Below are positions 32,500 through 40,204 of a stretch of 64,000 nt of DNA, in pieces. Made by a program: the position numbers and the translations under genes. The stretch lies in NCBI RefSeq assembly GCF_000173075.1, contig NZ_ABVL01000024.1, positions 175-64,174 of the forward strand, given 5' to 3'. This DNA comes from Chthoniobacter flavus Ellin428 (GTDB lineage Bacteria; Verrucomicrobiota; Verrucomicrobiia; Chthoniobacterales; Chthoniobacteraceae). Every line of letters starts with the position of its first letter. The stretch's first letter is position 1. Under the pieces are notes generated by a model. The model worked only from the letters and a program-made list of their open reading frames with translations. It was not told the DNA's origin and did no database searches.

Positions 32500-33100
32500 A
32501 GCCGCTGCGGAACGCCAACGTTCCGCCACGCGCTTGCCCCATGGAATGTTCGATGTTGGGCGTTCGATGTTGGATGTTGGCGAAGCCTTTACAGCCCCCT
32601 CCCGGATGCCGCACGACGCACCCATTCGCCGGCCGATCCACCGTCGTCCATTGCGGTCCTTGATTTCCATCCGTCCAACCAGTGTCGAATCGCACTCCCG
32701 CCACCGCGAGGAACACGTGGCCATTTTTCGCGTACACGTCGATCCAGTCTCCTTCGCCTGATTTGCCGTAGCCGCGGAAATCTTTTGAAACCATGCAGCC
32801 ATCCAGCAGCCCCGCCTCTCGCAGGACAAAGGACGCAGAACCCGAGCAATCATACCCGGTATCGACCGAGCAACCATGCCCACCGCCCCAGCGGTAGGGC
32901 AATCCGACGATGCGATTCCCCGCCTCGATCGCTCTCTCCACTCTCTCGGGCGCACCCGGCGGCGCAAAGGCGTAACCGCCCCGGATGATCGCGGTCCTCC
33001 CCGGCACATAATGGTAAGTGTAGTGGGGCGATTCACAGCCGGTCAGGCCGGCGAGCAGGAGAGCGAGAACGAGGAAGGAAGAAAGGCGCAATGCAGTCAT
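32447..33100 (-). CDS. NlpC/P60-family lipoprotein
   Basis: A 217-residue protein with a lipoprotein signal (MTALRLSSFLVLALLLAGLT then GC, lipobox LTGC). The papain-like NlpC/P60 domain is shown by the catalytic cysteine in DTGYDCSGSASFVLREAGLL, preceded by GLPYRWGGG, and the histidine in KNGHVFLAVAG. It is expected to cleave stem-peptide bonds in peptidoglycan. Start at ATG 33100. The last ~50 residues (KGFANIQHRTPNIEHSMGQA...) are read from the junction repeat and are probably not functional. Confidence 0.8.
   Translation of the reverse strand: MTALRLSSFLVLALLLAGLTGCESPHYTYHYVPGRTAIIRGGYAFAPPGAPERVERAIEAGNRIVGLPYRWGGGHGCSVDTGYDCSGSASFVLREAGLLDGCMVSKDFRGYGKSGEGDWIDVYAKNGHVFLAVAGVRFDTGWTDGNQGPQWTTVDRPANGCVVRHPGGGCKGFANIQHRTPNIEHSMGQARGGTLAFRSGFIGRWMLLRPMFGLSPP
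32480..32581. repeat. 'SNIERPTSNIE'-type inverted repeat at a convergent junction
   Basis: ACATCCAACGTCCAA (about 32482-32496) is mirrored by TTGGATGTT and TTGGGCGTTCGATGTT on the right side (32547-32581). A perfect hairpin GCGGAACG-ccaa-CGTTCCGC (32507-32526) lies between. Read on the minus strand it encodes RTPNIEHSM, and the other minus frame gives SNIERPTSNIP. The repeat supplies the C-termini of both convergent genes. Confidence 0.75.
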
Positions 33101-33305
33101 TGGGTTACTCACGAAGGATGAAGGCAGGAAATATGCCGAATGCGTAAAAACACTCAACAGGCACGCCGCTGGTGTTTATCCAGCCGACTCAGTCCAGCAT
33201 AAATCGGCGCCTCTTGAAATGGCCGTTGGAATTCTCGTTGCTGATCGGCGCCGATTTCAGCTTGGGTGAAGCACGTCGCGACAGCGGCTTCCCACTATTT
33301 CGTCG

Positions 33306-34265
33306 ATGCCCATCGTCCCCTCCGCCTTTCACGCCCCATTCTTCCTGCGCAATGGCCACGTGCAAACCATCCTCCCAGTCCTGTTGCCACGCCGCCTCCG
33401 CACGGCGTTCGTTCGCGAGCGACTGGAATTGCCCGATGGCGATTTCCTCGATCTCGACTGGCTGCGCGGAAATGGCAATCGTCTCGTCATTCTCGCCCAC
33501 GGACTCGAGGGCAGCTCCACGCAAAACTACATTCGCGGGATAACGGCGGAGTTGGCGAAAGCGGGTTGGGATTCACTGGCCTACAATTTTCGCGGCTGTA
33601 GCGGCGAACCGAATCGCCTGCCACGCGCCTATCACAGCGGCGAGACCGAAGACCTGCGCACCGTCATCACTCGTGCGACCAGGGACTACTCCACGCTGGC
33701 CCTCGTCGGCTTCAGTCTCGGCGGCAACGTCGTCCTGAAATATCTCGGCGAAGCTCCGCCGCACGCCAGTATTCGCGCGAGCGCGGCCGTCTGTGCGCCG
33801 ATCGATCTCGCCGCCTGCGCGCGCAAGCTCGACGAGAAACGCAGCAATCGCATCTACCTGCGCCGCTTTATCGTCTCACTCGTGGACAAGATCGAGGCCA
33901 AGGCCGCGCTCTTCCCCGACGTCGTCGACTCCACGGGTGCGCGCCACTTGCGCTCATTCCAGGAATTCGACGACCGCTTCACCGGCCCGATGCACGGCTT
34001 CCGCGATGCGGCCGATTACTGGACCCGTTCCAGCGCCCGGCAGTTCCTCTCGAAGATCACCGTCCCCACGCTCCTCCTCCAGCCACGCAACGATCCCTTC
34101 CTCGCGCCTGAGGCCTATCCCTGGCCCGAAGCTGAAGCGAATCCTCACTTCTTCCTCGAAGCGCCGGAGTCCGGCGGCCATGTCGGCTTCCTCGATCTTC
34201 GAAATGGTCTGCAGCCGTGGTCCGAACGCCGCGTCGCGGAGTTTCTCCGCGAACACGTTCGCTGA
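33306..34265 (+). CDS. YheT-family alpha/beta hydrolase
   Basis: A 319-residue hydrolase. Signature FFLRNGHVQTILP near the N-terminus, NRLVILAHGLEGSSTQNYIR (oxyanion loop), YNFRGCSGEPN, nucleophile elbow GFSLGGN and the C-terminal ESGGHVGFLD (catalytic His) follow the YheT/ABHD pattern. The acid is likely in LLQPRNDPF. Members are putative esterases or lipases. Substrate unknown. No signal peptide, so cytoplasmic. Start at ATG 33306. The gene stands alone. Confidence 0.88.
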   Translation: MPIVPSAFHAPFFLRNGHVQTILPVLLPRRLRTAFVRERLELPDGDFLDLDWLRGNGNRLVILAHGLEGSSTQNYIRGITAELAKAGWDSLAYNFRGCSGEPNRLPRAYHSGETEDLRTVITRATRDYSTLALVGFSLGGNVVLKYLGEAPPHASIRASAAVCAPIDLAACARKLDEKRSNRIYLRRFIVSLVDKIEAKAALFPDVVDSTGARHLRSFQEFDDRFTGPMHGFRDAADYWTRSSARQFLSKITVPTLLLQPRNDPFLAPEAYPWPEAEANPHFFLEAPESGGHVGFLDLRNGLQPWSERRVAEFLREHVR

Positions 34266-34581
34266 ACTTAACGGCTAGTTTACGTAAACATACGTAGTTA
34301 AAACCTATATATCACCGCCATTCTGCGCCTATTCACCGCACTGCACCGTGCACGAGTCCTCGGCCGCTGGCTCAGTTTCGTCGTCTGTCTGGGTCCGTGT
34401 CGGAAATTTCTGCCGGTGCTGCTTCTTTTTCGGGGCATGACAAGGTAAAAAGGCCGTCGGGCCAAAAGCAGTCAAACGATTCGCTGGCGCAACGGGCCAT
34501 TCGCGGCTAACCAAAGCGCCCGCCAAAGCATGCCAATCGCTAGGGCGGCTCAAGTTTCGTCATTCGTCATTCGTCATTTCC
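34266..34581. other. Gene-free stretch with CGTCATT repeats at its end
   Basis: A 316-base gap between the YheT-like and ABC-F genes. No credible ORF was found. The last part is a microsatellite-like CGTCATT tandem (about 34557-34578), ending within 3 bases of the ABC-F ATG. No Shine-Dalgarno site and no clear terminator were recognised. Confidence 0.5.
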
Positions 34582-36192
34582 ATGCTCACCATTCGCGAAC
34601 TCAAGAAATCCCTCGGCGGCCGTGTGCTCTTCGAAGAAGCCGACCTGCAGGTGAACTACGGCGAGCGCGTCGCCCTCGTCGGCCCGAACGGCGCCGGAAA
34701 GTCGACTCTCTTCAATATCATCCTCAAGCGCGAGGAGCCCGATGCTGGTGGCGTGGAACGCGATGAATGGACGATGATCGGCTATCTGCCGCAGGAAGCG
34801 GAAGCCGTCGGCGACGAGACCGCGCTCGATGTCGCCACCGGCCGGGCCGGCGAAGTGCCCGCGCTGGAAAAGCGCCTGCATGAGCTCGAGCAGACCGGCG
34901 ACGTTTCCAGCCCCGAGTATCTCGAGGCCCACGCCAAGCACGAGGCGCTGAGCGATCCGCAAGTCGACGCCAAGGCCAAGCGCATGCTCGCCGGACTCGG
35001 CTACCGCGACGAGAATTTCAACAAACCGGCGCGCGAACTCAGCGGCGGCTGGATCATGCGCGCCCACCTCGCGCGTCTGCTCGTGATGGAGCCCGATCTT
35101 CTCATGCTCGACGAGCCGACCAACCATCTCGACCTGATCTCGCTCCTCTGGCTGCAGAATTATCTCAAGAACTACTCCGGCGCGGTCCTGCTCATCTCGC
35201 ACGATCGCCAGTTCATGGATGAAATCGTCCAGACGGTTTACGAAATCCACGAGCGCAAACTGCTGAGTTACACGGGGAACTACGCCGACTTCCTCCGGCA
35301 AAAGGAAGAGCGCTACGAGCAGCAGTCCGCCGCTTACAAGAACCAGCAGAAGCGCATCGCGGAACTGCAGGAATTTGCAGATCGCTTCCGGTCCGTGGCA
35401 TCGAAGGCCGCGCAGGCCCAGAGCAAGCTCAAGGAAATCGAGCGCATGGAGCTCATTGAAAAGCCGCTCCCGCCGCGCAAGCCGTTCCGGTTTCAAATTC
35501 CCCAGCCGCCGCGCAGCGGTGCGCTCGTCATGTCGCTCAGCGGCATTCACATGGCGTATGGCAACAACGTCGTCTACAAGGGGCTCGATCTCGACATCGA
35601 GCGCGGCGAGCGCACTGTGCTCGTCGGCCCGAACGGCGCCGGCAAATCCACGCTGCTCAAGATTCTCGCCGGGGTGCTTGAATTCCAAAAAGGCGAACGC
35701 AAAGCCGGCCTCAACGCCAAGATCGGTTACTTCTCACAACATCGCGCCGCCACCCTCGATCCCAACAAGACCGTGCTGCAGGAAGTGATGGATGCCAACG
35801 GCACGCTCAGCGAAAACGAAGCACGCGCCATCCTCGGCTCATTCCTCTTCCGCAAGGATGAGATCTACAAAAAGACCGGCGTCCTCAGCGGCGGAGAGAA
35901 GACGCGGCTCAACCTCATCAAGTTTCTCGTCGATCCGCCGAACCTGCTCCTCATGGACGAACCGACGACGCATCTCGACATCCACACCGTCGAGTCGCTC
36001 ATTCTCGCGCTCGAGAGCTACCAGGGCACGCTGGTCTTCATCAGCCACGACGTGCATTTCATCCGCAAGCTCGCCACCAAGGTTCTGCACGTCAACGCCG
36101 GCGCCGTCCGCGGCTATCCCGGCGGCTACGATTACTTCCTGGAAAAGACCAATGCCCTCGGCAACGAGCGCGCCGCGCTCACCGCGGGATAG
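34582..36192 (+). CDS. ABC-F family ATPase
   Basis: A 536-residue soluble protein with two ABC domains: Walker A GPNGAGKS twice (~34-41 and ~350-357), signatures LSGGW and LSGGEK, and Walker B LLMLDEPTNHLD / LLMDEPTTHLD. The ~40-residue linker is a coiled coil (SAAYKNQQKRIAELQEFADR...SKAAQAQSKLKEIERM). ABC-F proteins act on ribosomes in translation quality control or antibiotic protection (EttA/Uup/YbiT types). Which subtype is not clear. Starts directly after a CGTCATT repeat tract. Confidence 0.92.
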   Translation: MLTIRELKKSLGGRVLFEEADLQVNYGERVALVGPNGAGKSTLFNIILKREEPDAGGVERDEWTMIGYLPQEAEAVGDETALDVATGRAGEVPALEKRLHELEQTGDVSSPEYLEAHAKHEALSDPQVDAKAKRMLAGLGYRDENFNKPARELSGGWIMRAHLARLLVMEPDLLMLDEPTNHLDLISLLWLQNYLKNYSGAVLLISHDRQFMDEIVQTVYEIHERKLLSYTGNYADFLRQKEERYEQQSAAYKNQQKRIAELQEFADRFRSVASKAAQAQSKLKEIERMELIEKPLPPRKPFRFQIPQPPRSGALVMSLSGIHMAYGNNVVYKGLDLDIERGERTVLVGPNGAGKSTLLKILAGVLEFQKGERKAGLNAKIGYFSQHRAATLDPNKTVLQEVMDANGTLSENEARAILGSFLFRKDEIYKKTGVLSGGEKTRLNLIKFLVDPPNLLLMDEPTTHLDIHTVESLILALESYQGTLVFISHDVHFIRKLATKVLHVNAGAVRGYPGGYDYFLEKTNALGNERAALTAG

Positions 36193-36269
36193 ACACAGAC
36201 TCTAAGCGAAGTCTCCGCTGCTAGTTATCTCCTCAAGAGCGCTCAAAACACCCGCTCGCGTTTCCCCCA

Positions 36270-37280
36270 ATGAAACTCGCCTGTTTCCTCCTGCTCGCGC
36301 CGCTGATCGCCTTCGGCGCGCCCACCACCGACGTGGCCGGTCTGCGCAAAGCCGCCGAGGCCAGCGCCGAGCGTCACGGCGTCGAAGTGCACTTCGACCA
36401 ACCCTACGCTGGCAACGATAACCCCATGCAGTGCGTGGATCTCTACCTGCCAAAGCAGCGCAAGAGCGACAAGCCTCTGCCGGTGATCGCGTATCTGCAC
36501 GGCGGTGGCTGGCTCGCTGGCCACCGAATCGGCGGCTTCGCGGGCCTTATCCGCCGTGTGCAGGACGGCGAATACGCCGGGGTCTCTATCGGTTACCGGC
36601 TGACCGGCGAAGCATCCTGGCCAGCGCAAATCCATGACTGCAAGGCGGCGATCCGCTGGATTCGCGGCCATGCCAAACAATACCATCTCGATCCCGACAA
36701 GATCGCCATCGCCGGCAATTCCGCAGGCGGACATCTCGCCTCCCTCCTCGGCACGAGTGGCGGAGTAAAGGAGCTGGAGGGCAACCTCGGCGAATGGACC
36801 AACGAAAGCAGTCGCGTGACGTGCGTCGTGGATCTCTGCGGGCCGGAAGATCTCACCAAACCGCTGATGTTCGACCGACTCGGCCATCCCATCGTCAAGG
36901 ACCTGGCAGTGGTCGGATTGCTGGGCGGCACCTATGAAGAAAAGCATGACGAAGCCGTCGCCGCATCACCGCTCACCTGGGTCAGTCCCGACGACCCGCC
37001 TTTCTTCATTGCGCAAGGCACGAAGGACGATCGCGTGGCGTACGCCAATTCCGAGGCCTTGCACGCCGCGTTGCAAAAAGCCGGTGTCAAATCGCTGCTC
37101 ATCCCGATCACCGGCGGTGGTCACGGTTCGGTGAGCAACACGGAAGTCCAGCGCCGCGTGGACCAATTCGTGGACATGTATCTACGCGGCATCCCGGCGG
37201 AGATCAGCACAGAACCAGTCCCGGCCGACGGCCCGAAGAACCAGGAGAGTGCCAAGAGCCAGGTAACAAGAGCCAAGTGA
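36270..37280 (+). CDS. Exported alpha/beta-hydrolase esterase (BD-FAE/carboxylesterase type)
   Basis: A 336-residue protein with signal peptide (MKLACFLLLAPLIAFGAPTT). HGGGW (oxyanion loop, YLHGGGWLAGHRIGG), the nucleophile elbow GNSAGGHLASLLG, the acid in GTKDDRVAY and the catalytic His in TGGGHGSVSN match the HSL-type esterase family. It likely removes acetyl groups from plant or algal polysaccharide. The C-terminal NQESAKSQVTRAK is read from a hairpin repeat at the junction (37246-37320) and is likely non-functional. Confidence 0.88.
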   Translation: MKLACFLLLAPLIAFGAPTTDVAGLRKAAEASAERHGVEVHFDQPYAGNDNPMQCVDLYLPKQRKSDKPLPVIAYLHGGGWLAGHRIGGFAGLIRRVQDGEYAGVSIGYRLTGEASWPAQIHDCKAAIRWIRGHAKQYHLDPDKIAIAGNSAGGHLASLLGTSGGVKELEGNLGEWTNESSRVTCVVDLCGPEDLTKPLMFDRLGHPIVKDLAVVGLLGGTYEEKHDEAVAASPLTWVSPDDPPFFIAQGTKDDRVAYANSEALHAALQKAGVKSLLIPITGGGHGSVSNTEVQRRVDQFVDMYLRGIPAEISTEPVPADGPKNQESAKSQVTRAK

Positions 37281-37320
37281 TTCCCGCAATGGAACCGTTA
37301 CTTGGCTCCTGGCCCTTTTC
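37246..37320. repeat. Inverted repeat / bidirectional terminator at a convergent junction
   Basis: AGCCAAGT (37271-37278) and ACTTGGCT (37300-37307) form a stem. Duplicated blocks GCCAAGAGCCAGGTAAC and GAGCCAAGTG extend it, and the right side CTCCTGGCCCTTTTC mirrors the outer part and includes a T-rich run. It lies between the stops of the esterase and the reductase and encodes the esterase's last residues. Confidence 0.6.
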
Positions 37321-37980
37321 TTACTTCCCGCGCGCGAAGTGGATGTTGAAATGCGGCGTTCCGAATTTCCCCCATAGCCGCACCCAAAGCGCGAGGAACA
37401 TCTCCGTGCCACGGGAGTTCGAGATGTCGCCAAGGTCGATAATGCTCTCCGGCTTCCAGCCAAACCATTCGCTCAGCCAGCCGGCCACTTGGGCTTTTGC
37501 TCCGGCGTCGTTGCCGCAGATGAGGAGTTCATGCTCTCCGGGCACGCTCGAAGGGTTGACCATCACGTCGCAGTTCACCGTGTTCAGCGCCTTCACCACA
37601 CGGACATCCGGGAATTCGTGCTGCGTCTGTTCGCCGAGGGAATCGGTGTTGCACACGGTCAGTGTGGGCGGCATGCCTTTCGAGAAATCGAGCGGGTTGC
37701 CGACTTGGATGAGCACCTTGCCGCGCAGATTCGCCGCACCGGCCTGGCGCAGGGCTTCGATGGAATTTGCCCCATTGGTGCAATCGAGAACGATTTCTCC
37801 AAACGCCGCGGTATCCGCGAAGGTGCCGATCTGGCCTTTGCCGCCGACTGAGCGGAGCCATTCCTGTCCCGCGCTGCTATTGGCGGTGCGTGAGCCGACC
37901 ATGATCTGGTGGCCAAGTTGAACGAGTTTGGTGGCCAGTGTATTGCCAACCATGCCGGTGCCGAGAACTGCGATTTTCAT
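37321..37980 (-). CDS. NAD(P)-binding F420-reductase-like oxidoreductase
   Basis: A 219-residue Rossmann protein. MKIAVLGTGMVGNTLATKLV (GxGxxG) and the NADP-binding VGSRT start, LIQVGNPLDFSKG, VVKALNTVNCDVMVNPS and GTEMFLALWVRLWG are typical of the NADPH-dependent F420 reductase (NpdG)/'NAD(P)-binding' family (NAD_binding F420_oxidored). Whether F420 is used is unknown. Start at ATG 37980. Divergent from the HxlR regulator gene, the usual arrangement for HxlR-controlled oxidoreductases. Confidence 0.8.
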   Translation of the reverse strand: MKIAVLGTGMVGNTLATKLVQLGHQIMVGSRTANSSAGQEWLRSVGGKGQIGTFADTAAFGEIVLDCTNGANSIEALRQAGAANLRGKVLIQVGNPLDFSKGMPPTLTVCNTDSLGEQTQHEFPDVRVVKALNTVNCDVMVNPSSVPGEHELLICGNDAGAKAQVAGWLSEWFGWKPESIIDLGDISNSRGTEMFLALWVRLWGKFGTPHFNIHFARGK

Positions 37981-38056
37981 AAGGTCTCTTTGGATAGGGT
38001 TGAGTCTTTTGCGATGGCGCGACCTGCTTTCTACGCCTTGCAGTGATTTCGACAAG

Positions 38057-38077
38057 TAGGCACTATTTTGTGCCCTA
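38057..38077. promoter_or_regulatory. Predicted HxlR operator in divergent promoter region
   Basis: TAGGCACTATTTTGTGCCCTA is a near-perfect palindrome (GGCAC-tatttt-GTGCC) lying 18 bases before the regulator start and ~80 bases from the reductase start. Confidence 0.5.
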
Positions 38078-38094
38078 GTCCCCCTTTGGAAACC

Positions 38095-38409
38095 ATGAAC
38101 CCCGCCGAATGCTCCGTCCGCGCCGCCTTGAACATCATCGGCGGCAAGTGGAAACCCGTGATCATCTATTACCTCATGGAAGGCACGCGGCGCTTTGGCG
38201 AGCTGCGCAAGGAAATGCCCGACGCCACGCAGAAGATGCTCACCCAGCAATTGCGCGAACTGGAGCGTGACGGCATCGTCGCGCGCAAGGTCCACCAAGT
38301 CGTCCCGCCAAAAGTCGAGTATTCCCTCACGCCCTACGGCCGCACGCTGCGGCCGGTCATGCGCGAGCTGTGCAAGTGGGGCGAGAAGCACATGGCTGGC
38401 AAGCGGTGA
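38095..38409 (+). CDS. HxlR-family winged-helix transcriptional regulator
   Basis: A 104-residue HxlR regulator (MNPAECSVRAALNIIGGKWK, the family's 'C....al.iiGGKW' with a conserved Cys at position 6, a likely redox or aldehyde sensor), then LTQQLRELERDGIVARKVH and VEYSLTPYGRTLRPVM. It likely binds as a dimer to the palindrome at 38057-38077 and controls the divergent reductase. ATG 38095 chosen as start. GTG 38068 is possible but would place nine more residues over the palindrome. Confidence 0.9.
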   Translation: MNPAECSVRAALNIIGGKWKPVIIYYLMEGTRRFGELRKEMPDATQKMLTQQLRELERDGIVARKVHQVVPPKVEYSLTPYGRTLRPVMRELCKWGEKHMAGKR

Positions 38410-38415
38410 TGCTCG

Positions 38416-39852
38416 CTACTTCCCAGCCGCCTTCTTCTTCAGCGTGCTCAAGTAAGGCGGTGGCGAGAAAGTCACTTCCGTCTCCTTCGCCTGGGCGGCG
38501 AGATCTTGCGGGGTGAGGAGCGCCGGCGACCACGCTCCGGGTTGGGGCTTGTCGACGTGGAGCGGATACGGGTCTTCGTACTGCTTCTGCAACTGCGCGA
38601 GTTTGGCCAGCAACGCCTTCACCTTCTTTTCATGTTCCGGTTGGTCGTTGAGATCGACTTCCTCATGGGGGTCATGCGCGAGATCGAAGAGTTGGGTTCG
38701 GTTGATGAGCGGGTAGCGGATGAGCTTCCAGCGGTCATCACTGATCGAACGCTGGCACGTCTTGTAGGCGTTGAACAGGTACTCCCGCACCCGCGCTTTC
38801 TTTCCGTGAATGACTGGCGCGAGGCTCAGGCCTTCGACGCGCTTCGGGATCGGCGTGCCCGTCAACTCGCAGAGCGTCGGGAAAACATCCATTAGATAAA
38901 CCGTGGCCCGCGTCTCGCCTTTCGGAATCCCCTTGCCCGCGACGATGAGTGGCACGTGCATACCGCCAAATTCGTAGAGGTTCTGTTTGCCGAGCAAGCC
39001 GTGCTCGCCCAGGGACAGCCCGTTGTCGCCGGCAATGATGAAGATCGTATTCTCGAATTGTCCCGCATCGCGCAACGCCTGGACGATCCGCCCCATCGCC
39101 GCATCCCAGTATTCCGTCGACGCATAATAACGCGCGAGTTTCTTTCCGAGATTTTCCTTCGTGCGCGGCCACGGCAGCGTCATCTCATCGCGCACCTTGA
39201 TGTCGCCATTGTCGAAGGTGTGAAAGGGCGCGAAGGCCTTGGGCAGCGGCACGTCCTCCGGGTTGTAGTGCGCATAGAAATCCGGCGTGGCGTATTGCGG
39301 ATCGTGCGGTTCGTGCGGCGCGATGTAGAGACACATTGGCTTGGTGCCCGCGGTGCGCTTGATGAATTCGATCGCCTTGTCCGCACAGGCCATCGATTCG
39401 CCCGGATCGTAGGTCTCGTCGAATTCCGCGGTCACCAGCTTCGGCGAATTGTCATTCTTGCCCGTGTGCAGCGTCGCATATCCCGCCGCCTTCATCGCAC
39501 GCGGAAACGAATAGGTATCCGGCGTGTCATCCGGCGCGATCGGCCCCTTGCCACGCGGCACGGCTTTCATTGCATGGAACATCGACATGCCCGTCAGCAG
39601 CATGGTGCGGCTCGGCAGACAGACGGCGCCTTCCATTGAACCCATGGTGTAGGCGCGGTGGAAAATGAACCCGGTGGAGACCAGCGAATCCACATTGGGC
39701 GTCTTCACCACCGGGTGCCCGAGGCTGGCGAGACCGTCGGCCCGCAAATCGTCGGCGAGCAGGATGACAATATTGGGCTTGGCATCGGCGCCCCGCACGA
39801 ATGGCAGATAGCAGATGGCAAATACGGCAACGAGGAGCTGCGAGAGTTTCAT
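38416..39852 (-). CDS. Exported sulfatase (CxPSR type)
   Basis: A 478-residue sulfatase with signal peptide (MKLSQLLVAVFAICYLPFVR). The formylglycine site is C78-LPSR82 in GAVCLPSRTMLLTG, and calcium-binding aspartates lie in VILLADDLRADG and FIIAGDNGLSLGEHG. HEPHDPQYATPDF and LFDLAHDPHEEVDLND are typical. The nucleophile Cys must be matured by a formylglycine-generating enzyme or anaerobic SME not in this window. Expected to cleave sulfate esters of polysaccharides. Converges with the HxlR gene with 6 bases between stops. Confidence 0.93.
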   Translation of the reverse strand: MKLSQLLVAVFAICYLPFVRGADAKPNIVILLADDLRADGLASLGHPVVKTPNVDSLVSTGFIFHRAYTMGSMEGAVCLPSRTMLLTGMSMFHAMKAVPRGKGPIAPDDTPDTYSFPRAMKAAGYATLHTGKNDNSPKLVTAEFDETYDPGESMACADKAIEFIKRTAGTKPMCLYIAPHEPHDPQYATPDFYAHYNPEDVPLPKAFAPFHTFDNGDIKVRDEMTLPWPRTKENLGKKLARYYASTEYWDAAMGRIVQALRDAGQFENTIFIIAGDNGLSLGEHGLLGKQNLYEFGGMHVPLIVAGKGIPKGETRATVYLMDVFPTLCELTGTPIPKRVEGLSLAPVIHGKKARVREYLFNAYKTCQRSISDDRWKLIRYPLINRTQLFDLAHDPHEEVDLNDQPEHEKKVKALLAKLAQLQKQYEDPYPLHVDKPQPGAWSPALLTPQDLAAQAKETEVTFSPPPYLSTLKKKAAGK

Positions 39853-39936
39853 GGGGGAAGAACGGCGACGCTTCGAGGGGTTCGCCGAGTAATGTGATCT
39901 CGACGAGCTTCCTTAGCTAAAAATGTGATGATAACG

Positions 39937-39953
39937 CGGCTGCGTTGCAGCCG
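39937..39953 (-). terminator. Hairpin downstream of the ATPase operon
   Basis: CGGCTGC (39937-39943) and GCAGCCG (39947-39953) form a perfect 7-bp stem with a GTT loop, 69 bases beyond the stop of the 60-residue protein. The T-tract on the minus strand is weak, so termination is only a possibility. Confidence 0.4.
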
Positions 39954-40021
39954 GGATCAGTGACCACTGGGGCCCGCGACAGCGTACGCCAGCGTCCGTC
40001 GTTCGCGTTTTCGAATTTCAC

Positions 40022-40204
40022 TCACGTCCCTTCGCCGCGCTCCTCTTCAAAGAGCATGGCCTGCTCATCCAACGATGTTCCCTCTCCTCCACGCGATACG
40101 ACTTCTTTTTTAGGGCGCGCCATCCCCGGTGTGAATTGCCCGCGACGCAGGTCGGTCTTTGATTTCCCCGCCGGTTGCGGGCGTGGCTCTTCGGGTGTCG
40201 CCAT
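40022..40204 (-). CDS. Small protein (60 residues) coupled to the ExeA-like ATPase gene
   Basis: A 60-residue hydrophilic protein starting MATPEEPRPQPAGKSKTDLR and ending QAMLFEEERGEGT. Its ATG overlaps the stop of the ATPase gene (TAATG), so it is translationally coupled. It has no TM or signal. The frame runs further upstream but would be fully antisense/out of frame to the ATPase coding region. Possibly an accessory subunit of the ATPase pair. No family recognised. Confidence 0.5.
   Translation of the reverse strand: MATPEEPRPQPAGKSKTDLRRGQFTPGMARPKKEVVSRGGEGTSLDEQAMLFEEERGEGT

Noticed and set aside
31417-33036. 539-codon minus-strand open frame
   Set aside because: Runs across rlmN, a repeat and the NlpC gene in another frame; no motifs.
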